Source of the DNA: an uncultured Prevotella sp.
GTDB taxonomy: Bacteria; Bacteroidota; Bacteroidia; Bacteroidales; Bacteroidaceae
Length of the DNA stretch: 11,452 nucleotides
NCBI GenBank assembly: GCA_900770845.1
Contig: CAAGLS010000204.1
Span: forward strand, 1 to 11,452
Reading direction: 5' to 3'
Both the position numbers and the translations under genes were made by a program. The notes under the pieces were generated by a model, which ran no database searches, had not been told where the DNA came from, and saw only the letters and a list, made by a program, of their open reading frames with translations. The number at the start of each line of letters is the position of its first letter. The stretch's first letter is position 1. Below, piece after piece: positions 7,107-11,452 of this stretch.

Positions 7107-7742
7107 TTATGGTGGATTGCCAACGATAATGTCAAGTCCACCGTTAGCTTCAACATCTGGCATAGTAGCGATATTAAAGGTAAGAGCGTCGCCACAGAAC
7201 AGCTTAAAATCGCTATCCTCAACATCCTCTTTGTTTGTTTTCGCAAGCAGGGCAAGCAATATTTTGGCTCTGCCGATACTCGTCTTACTGATGTCGATTC
7301 CATAAAGATGATGATATATGGCTACAAAGGGCATTTTGGTGTGTTCATGTATGTAAACAGCCAAGGTGTATAGGAAAGCCCCACATCCGCAAGCTATGTC
7401 AGCACACAGACAACCATCAACAGGTTTGCTTTGGTTCTTGAAGGTCTGCTCGACAATATAATCCCTAATGTATTTGGGGGTATAGACCGCACCATTAGTG
7501 ATTTTTTCTGCTTGCGGGATAGCTTGCTCGAAGATCTTGATTACGTTTTCAATATTGCAGTTACCAGCCAGCAACTCTATATCTTCAGCCAACTGATCCT
7601 GCTCTTGTGGAGTGAACTTTGAAAGATACCCTTTGCCAGTTTCGATGCCATAGTAGTGACAACAAGATGATACTACGAGTTTGTCAAGCAAAATCTCGCT
7701 GTCAGCATATTTCTGTATAATTGTACTAATCTTCTTGTCCAT
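7107..7742 (-). pseudogene. N-terminal part of an interrupted adenine-N6 DNA methyltransferase (SAM-binding half, ends at NPP-stop)
   Basis: The 211-residue product carries the SAM-binding half of a gamma-type N6-adenine methyltransferase. It has a motif X-like NGAVYTP (83-89), motif I DIACGCG (115-121), motif II GIDIS (148-152), and GNPP (208-211), where the frame ends. Residue 212 should be the aromatic Tyr of NPPY, which stacks on the flipped adenine, but the codon is TAA. A truncated product would have no complete active site and no specificity domain. The rest follows in the same frame at 7106-5919. The ATG at 7742 overlaps the end of the upstream fused enzyme's alternative-frame C-terminus by 17 nt, so the two were probably translationally coupled. 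There is no endonuclease domain, so this gene is the separate modification enzyme of the operon, comparable to the standalone methyltransferase of Eco57I-type systems. Confidence 0.87.
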
Positions 7743-7962
7743 AGGGATTTCTGTCTTTGCGTGGTGTGGAATAAAGCAAAGCCTTATCCTCTGCCCTCGT
7801 TATTCCATATAATTTATCACACACTTTATCAAGCTGTTGCCACTGGTTCTGCAAGGCGAGTTGCAATCCGGAAGTCTGTGCACCTATACTGTCCTTGATT
7901 TGCCCGTTCAGTGTTTCTATCCGCTTTGCTATTTTGGCAAGTTTCGTTATGTTCCTCGCCAC
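7726..7962 (-). pseudogene. Frameshifted C-terminal end of the fused type IIG restriction-modification enzyme
   Basis: This 78-codon frame, with a GTG at its head, lies +1 relative to the long enzyme frame it overlaps. The encoded text (ITKLAKIAKRIETLNGQIK... LDKVCDKLYGITRAEDKALL) is the usual ending of Eco57I-type specificity domains, which follow LDPVPVP with a helical segment and an LD..v..lYGlt motif. The long frame in the same DNA instead runs into unrelated Cys/Gln/Arg/Thr-rich residues. This is therefore probably the true C-terminus, joined to the body by a single-base indel near 7948-7957, rather than an independent small gene. Its stop (TAG 7728-7726) overlaps the ATG of the next methyltransferase by 17 nt, the expected coupling of adjacent R-M genes. 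A +1 programmed frameshift cannot be excluded, but no slippery run is visible. Confidence 0.75.
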
Positions 7963-10738
7963 TCAGGAAAGCGTCTTTTGGAACAGGGACAGGGTCAAGG
8001 AACTGTTTGTTGAACTTGTAATATCCTCCCTGTTGGGGGTTGGCGATTGAGCGGGCAAACGTATTGAAGATGGTTGAGTTGATGATGGCAGCGAGTGCGT
8101 ACAGATGCGTTTCGTCTATAGTGTCTACTTGGATAAAGAACATGTTGGCATTGTCACAATAGACATGCTTATCCATGATGACAGATGCCTGAGTGTATTG
8201 TGCTGTCATTGGGACGCAGATTTTTTCGTAAACTGCGCCATGATTATTAGCACGAGTAAATAGATGCCAGTACTCGCTTTGGCTGTAAGTGTCATTCTTC
8301 TGCGGAAGCGTCTCCACACTGTTGCAAATCAAGTCTTTGTGCTTCAACAAATAAGCACTAGCCTTTGGATATAGTGAGGTATAATCATCTATGCTCAACT
8401 CCGTTACTTCTCCACCATCCGTTACCGAATATGGGAAAACGGCAAAGGTTGTATAAGGTCGTTTTGTCAAAGGCGCGAAATGCTCATTGCAGATAAGTGG
8501 CCTGCAAGCTTCCTCTTCAATTACAACGTTGTCATCGATTATAGAGTGGCCATAGATAAGACCGTCTTCAATCTTGTCTGCGATTATCTGATAAGCATCA
8601 TTCCACAGCACTTGGACGCCTACCTTAACGTGACAGATATCTTTAAGCGTGCCAAGTTTCTCAGACAGTTTTAGCCTGAGTGCATTGAGTTGGACGTTCT
8701 CGAAATTCCACGGTGTTTCTGTCAAAGACTTGGATGGAAGAAGATGGCTCGCCTTGTCTTTTGAATTGACATACCATATATTATGATTGTTCTCCCTGTC
8801 GTTGTCGCATACTATGATAGCAACGTATGTTATTCTTCCTGCAAACAAGTCGGTCTCCGCATAGTCGTAAACTCCGTTAAGCAATTCGTTGGATGTAAGC
8901 AGCTTGCGAATCCCCTTGCCATAGTCGGTCTTGAAAAAACGTTTTTGGATGATGTAGCCAAGTCTTCCGTGATGGTTGAGTAGGTTGACACCACGCTCTA
9001 TGAAAGGTATGGCGAGGTCAATCTTTCCGTTTTTACTTGAACTATATACCTTTTTTATATAACTGGCCATGTAGGGCAGTTCCAAATTGTAGTTCTTTAC
9101 TTCCACGTATGGGGGATTGCCGACAACAAAGTCAAAGCCTCCCTTTTCAAAGACTTCGGGAAATGCGGTCTGCCAGTCAAAGGCGTTAGTGGCCTGTAAT
9201 TCATGCAGGTTCTCCAATATGGATGGGTACAAGGTCTCAATGTCTGAGCCAACCAACGAATTGCCGCAACGTATGTTCTTGCCTATACCTTTGAGTATTT
9301 GGGAGCCCAGTATGCCAACAGTTCCGAAATCTTTAGGCGCATAGTTGTCAATGAGTTTTAGCGAAAGCGACATCTTTGCCACTTCCACGGCTTCGGGATT
9401 TATATCAACGCCATAAAGACAGTTGCCGATGACGGCCTTTCTTCCCTCTATGGTAAGAGTAGGCTTGCCATCCAATAATATGGCAAAAGCTTTATCTACT
9501 TCTTCGCCAAGAGACAGCCTCTTTTCTATTAGCTTTACTATGTAATCATAAGCGCCGGCGATAAACACGCCACTTCCGCAAGCAATATCCACAATCTTCA
9601 AGCGCAGGATTTGTGGTATGGTCAGGCTTTCAATGGCAGGGGAAGATAATGTACAATTGATGACACGATTAACCAAAGAAACTGGTGTCGTTACCGCTCC
9701 GTTGCTTTTCTTGAACTCAGATTTCAACTCGTCTGTTACCGTATCTCCATCCACCACAAGCTGATAACCGAGGAACAAATCGTAGATGTCGCTTAATGTC
9801 TTTAGCGGGATAACATCAAACCTATATGGTGATGGGTAATATAGACTTTTCAAGAAATGTTCAAACACTTCGTTATCTATAGACAGACTTTGAAGTGGCG
9901 GAATCTTCTTGAACATAGGACCATCGTAGTGTTCGTAGAAGTCTGCGTATGAACTGTTTTTGAATTCTGTCCAGAAATTCCGCTCTGAGAATTGCCTCAA
10001 AAGTCCATCTGCCTCCAACCCACGGGATTCGCAAACACGGATGAAAAGTACACGGTTTATGATAGTCTGAACATAGTAGCTTAAAGTGCTTATGCTGGCT
10101 ATTTGGTTGTTCTTGATGATTGCCTTTGCCAACTCCTTACGGATACCGCCCAGCATCATTGAGAAATTCTCGTCAAGGGCGTTACCTTTCCCATGGGCAA
10201 GCCTTACGTTTCCTGCTATAACATTGCATCTTAGAAGTATGGCCTGTAGGATGTCGAATTTTTCTATGTATTTGTCGCAGGTGAAGTAGAAAGTTCTGGC
10301 AAAGTCGGCTCCGTCGTTTACATTTGGCATTACAGAGCTATCATATACAGCCATCTGCTCAAAGTTGGTTACGATGGAGAACGGTGCGCCAATAGACCAT
10401 CCATACGACCGTATTTGAAACGCCGCATCCTTATCGTGTTCTATATCCACATCAAGACTTTTAGCATCTATGAATGCCAACGGCACATTACCGTTGACCA
10501 ATGTGTAATCTGGCCTTGTATTGGCCGATCCTATTCCATGGAGCCGTTCTTTCTCACTGCGCCCAAGAGAGTGCTCGGTTTGCACCTGTTGGGTGTTCTG
10601 TACATCCCAACCGAAGATGGATAAAAGCTCATCTATCCAAGCGCGTATTGTGGCCTCGGATGAATTCTTTAGCTGCAAGTTTGTCTTTGCAGCCTGGAAT
10701 CTGTCAACCAACGACTGTAATCTGTCAATTGTAGCCAT
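7829..10738 (-). CDS. Type IIG (Eco57I-like) fused restriction endonuclease/adenine-N6 methyltransferase, frameshifted near its C-terminus
   Basis: The frame is 969 codons; with the displaced end at 7726 the intact protein would be about 1003 aa, typical for type IIG enzymes. Residues about 1-135 form an HsdR_N-like PD-(D/E)xK nuclease: RPDYTL with Asp77, then FIDAKS with Asp91 and Lys93, followed by QIRSYGWSIGAPFSIVTNFE, a pattern common to this class. A helical linker leads to the methyltransferase: motif X NGAVTTP (346-352), motif I DIACGSG (384-390), motif II GVDINPEA (443-450) and intact NPPY (541-544). About 600-920 is the target-recognition domain, ending at FLDPVPVP (913-920). After about residue 929 the frame runs into roughly 40 foreign-looking residues, because a +1 shift displaces the true end. 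Such enzymes cut DNA and methylate one strand of an asymmetric site. The recognition sequence cannot be predicted here. The ATG at 10738 lies 1 nt after the stop of the HTH regulator. Confidence 0.9.
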   Translation of the reverse strand: MATIDRLQSLVDRFQAAKTNLQLKNSSEATIRAWIDELLSIFGWDVQNTQQVQTEHSLGRSEKERLHGIGSANTRPDYTLVNGNVPLAFIDAKSLDVDIEHDKDAAFQIRSYGWSIGAPFSIVTNFEQMAVYDSSVMPNVNDGADFARTFYFTCDKYIEKFDILQAILLRCNVIAGNVRLAHGKGNALDENFSMMLGGIRKELAKAIIKNNQIASISTLSYYVQTIINRVLFIRVCESRGLEADGLLRQFSERNFWTEFKNSSYADFYEHYDGPMFKKIPPLQSLSIDNEVFEHFLKSLYYPSPYRFDVIPLKTLSDIYDLFLGYQLVVDGDTVTDELKSEFKKSNGAVTTPVSLVNRVINCTLSSPAIESLTIPQILRLKIVDIACGSGVFIAGAYDYIVKLIEKRLSLGEEVDKAFAILLDGKPTLTIEGRKAVIGNCLYGVDINPEAVEVAKMSLSLKLIDNYAPKDFGTVGILGSQILKGIGKNIRCGNSLVGSDIETLYPSILENLHELQATNAFDWQTAFPEVFEKGGFDFVVGNPPYVEVKNYNLELPYMASYIKKVYSSSKNGKIDLAIPFIERGVNLLNHHGRLGYIIQKRFFKTDYGKGIRKLLTSNELLNGVYDYAETDLFAGRITYVAIIVCDNDRENNHNIWYVNSKDKASHLLPSKSLTETPWNFENVQLNALRLKLSEKLGTLKDICHVKVGVQVLWNDAYQIIADKIEDGLIYGHSIIDDNVVIEEEACRPLICNEHFAPLTKRPYTTFAVFPYSVTDGGEVTELSIDDYTSLYPKASAYLLKHKDLICNSVETLPQKNDTYSQSEYWHLFTRANNHGAVYEKICVPMTAQYTQASVIMDKHVYCDNANMFFIQVDTIDETHLYALAAIINSTIFNTFARSIANPQQGGYYKFNKQFLDPVPVPKDAFLSGEEHNETCQNSKADRNTERANQGQYRCTDFRIATRLAEPVATA

Positions 10739-10739
10739 C

Positions 10740-10940
10740 TTACTCTGTTATAAGTTCGCGTTTCTCACAATCCAGCAGTTCCGCTATTCTATCCAGGGTT
10801 GGCAGAGTGGGCTGCGTGATGTTGCTGCACCATTTCGATACCGTTACAGGTGTAACTCCAAGCTGCCCGGCGAGCCATGTGCCAGTCTTTTTCTTTTCGA
10901 CGAGAACCACTTTCAAGCGGTTTAAATCCTTATGTTCCAT
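10740..10940 (-). CDS. XRE-family HTH regulator, probable R-M controller protein
   Basis: Product of 66 aa, the typical size of R-M controller (C) proteins, and made up almost wholly of a Cro/C1-type helix-turn-helix domain. The HTH is at about residues 22-41: WLAGQLGV as helix 2, then a TP turn, then VTVSKWCSN as the recognition helix. It is followed by QPTLPTLDRIAELLD, the standard fourth and fifth helices. The ATG at 10940 was chosen over one at 11054 because the longer version adds a non-conserved Cys/Phe-rich leader and would put the -7 box inside the gene. The stop (TAA 10742-10740) is 1 nt before the ATG of the fused enzyme, so they share a transcript. In many type II systems such a protein delays or tunes nuclease expression. 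Here that role is inferred from position and size. Unlike the two enzyme genes it is intact. Confidence 0.85.
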   Translation of the reverse strand: MEHKDLNRLKVVLVEKKKTGTWLAGQLGVTPVTVSKWCSNITQPTLPTLDRIAELLDCEKRELITE

Positions 10941-10942
10941 AT

Positions 10943-11017
10943 TTAAGAACTTATACTTTGGTGCAAATGTAACACAAAAAGCCGAGATATGAGCCTGCAC
11001 CGTCTTAAAACTTATTA
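10943..11017 (-). promoter_or_regulatory. Candidate operator pair flanking the R-M operon promoter
   Basis: Two similar A/T-rich elements are visible on the plus strand: TTAAGAACTTATA at 10943-10955 and TTAAAACTTATTA at 11005-11017. Both contain TTAA and AACTTAT. The first has a short dyad (TAAG-aa-CTTA) and lies between the -7 box and the start codon. The second is about 35 nt upstream of the -7 box. The placement would suit binding by the HTH regulator, but matches this short also occur by chance in A/T-rich DNA. Confidence 0.25.
10964..10971 (-). promoter_or_regulatory. Candidate -7 box for the R-M operon (TACATTTG)
   Basis: Read leftward, TACATTTG matches TAnnTTTG exactly and ends 23 nt before the regulator's ATG at 10940. 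No clear -33 TTG is seen at the usual spacing, so the promoter may be weak or need an activator. Its place just before the first gene of the operon makes it the best candidate in this stretch. Confidence 0.5.
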
Positions 11018-11054
11018 ATAGAAAGCCACTTTTACAGGTCTCGCGTTCAGTCAT

Positions 11055-11452
11055 AATTTGATTTTAGCAGAAATGTGTTATTTTTTTTTAAGGTAACAAC
11101 TCGGTCTTCATATTGTCCTTTTGTCCCTACAGGCCAACATGAAGAGCTCTTTAGTTCAATGGTAGGGAAGTTGAGATCATAGAAGATATGTTTATCCGAA
11201 TCCGAACCGTTGGCATCGGGATGCCCTAAATGACAGTCACTGCAAGGATGTTGATGATTTAGATGGTTGTATTAAGAAGCAGGGTGTTCAATTTGTTGTA
11301 CCCATTTTTGAACGAGTTCTTGAATACAAACTCGTGGGAAAATATATTGTCGTGACTTTGCCAATGTGTGACCGCCAATCCCCCAAATGGTAAAGGAAAA
11401 TTGTGTGTCGCTCGCACAACATCTGTGGCGGCTGTTCTGCTGTTGTGTGACA
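11055..11452. other. Right-edge stretch without a complete gene
   Basis: I see no intact gene here. It contains a run of nine T at 11081-11089, and an open plus-strand frame of 72 codons without a start (11175-11393). A small inverted repeat lies inside that frame (ACGAGTT 11312-11318 with AACTCGT 11329-11335). A stretch resembling the first third of a tRNA (11144-11165) does not continue into a cloverleaf. The region may be spacer or the eroded remains of a gene. Confidence 0.5.
11175..11393 (+). pseudogene. Start-less 72-codon open frame, possible gene remnant
   Basis: After an in-frame TGA at 11172-11174 the frame is open to TAA 11391-11393. It encodes a balanced-looking sequence (YVYPNPNRWHRDALND..., ending ..VTLPMCDRQSPKW). 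The only ATG inside is near the end. An ATG at 11139 is in the same frame but is cut off by TAG (11163-11165) and the TGA. It could be the tail of a decayed gene. An open run of this length also arises by chance, and I recognise no family. Confidence 0.25.

Noticed and set aside
7107..7109. TAA reassigned to Tyr, or recoding of the stop
   Set aside because: The HTH regulator in the same operon ends at TAA in a natural place, 1 nt before the next start, and all other genes end at ordinary TAG or TGA stops. No sign of a non-standard code is visible, so a point mutation or sequence error is simpler.
5919..10940. BREX (PglX) or another multi-gene defence system
   Set aside because: The methyltransferase domains are of the same broad class as PglX, but no BrxA/B/C/Z- or Dnd-like genes are present. 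The PD-(D/E)xK fusion and TaqI-like specificity ends fit a type IIG system.
10740..11054. Longer 104-aa version of the HTH regulator
   Set aside because: The extra 38 residues are not HTH-like and would place the TACATTTG promoter box inside the coding region. The 66-aa form matches the usual size of controller proteins.
11144..11165. tRNA-like 5' portion (gctctttagttcaatggtag)
   Set aside because: It resembles an acceptor and D-arm start, but the D-stem does not close (GTTC has no GAAC partner), and no anticodon arm or GGTTCGAATCC T-arm follows on the same strand. At most it is a degenerate remnant of a tRNA attachment site, and no direct repeat of it is seen near the other end of the R-M segment.

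Overview
The window looks like chromosomal DNA from a Bacteroidota bacterium, most likely Prevotella or a close relative. The evidence is several TAnnTTTG-type -7 promoter boxes, A/T-rich leaders without Shine-Dalgarno sequences, a lipoprotein with an ..FAAC lipobox, and a secreted S8 peptidase ending in a Bacteroidota-style sorting domain. The genus is an inference from style, not from a marker gene.

Left part (about 1-5810), visibly G/C-richer, is a block of envelope and proteostasis genes. A rightward six-helix DUF308/HdeD-like membrane protein (203-835) converges on a leftward gene set across a perfect 18-bp inverted repeat. The leftward genes, in transcription order, are a secreted subtilisin-family peptidase (3623-5809), an M48 zinc metallopeptidase lipoprotein (2615-3499) ending at a strong hairpin terminator, an NfeD-family membrane protein with an OB fold (2061-2516), and an SPFH/band-7 (QmcA/stomatin-like) protein (1005-1958). 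NfeD and SPFH proteins are well-known partners. A small, possibly frameshifted ORF lies at the extreme left edge (42-175, minus strand).

Right part (about 5919-10940), visibly A/T-richer, is a leftward restriction-modification operon. In transcription order it has a 66-aa XRE-type HTH regulator resembling a controller protein (10740-10940), a type IIG/Eco57I-like fused nuclease-methyltransferase (10738 to 7726), and a second adenine-N6 methyltransferase (7742 to 5919). The genes are tightly packed: 1 nt between the first two, and a 17-nt overlap between the last two. As written, both enzyme genes are broken. The fused enzyme loses its C-terminus to a +1 frameshift near 7948-7957. The second methyltransferase has a TAA stop exactly where the Tyr of its catalytic NPPY motif should be (7107-7109). 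The system may be decayed, or the lesions may be sequence errors; reads from the same isolate would decide.

The right edge (10941-11452) has a candidate promoter for the R-M operon, a pair of similar A/T-rich motifs that could be operators, and a 72-codon open frame without a start codon. No complete gene is visible there.

I see no CRISPR array, rRNA, intact tRNA or transposase. The only system beyond ordinary housekeeping genes is the R-M operon. Its architecture matches a known class, and the notable points are the position and number of its lesions.
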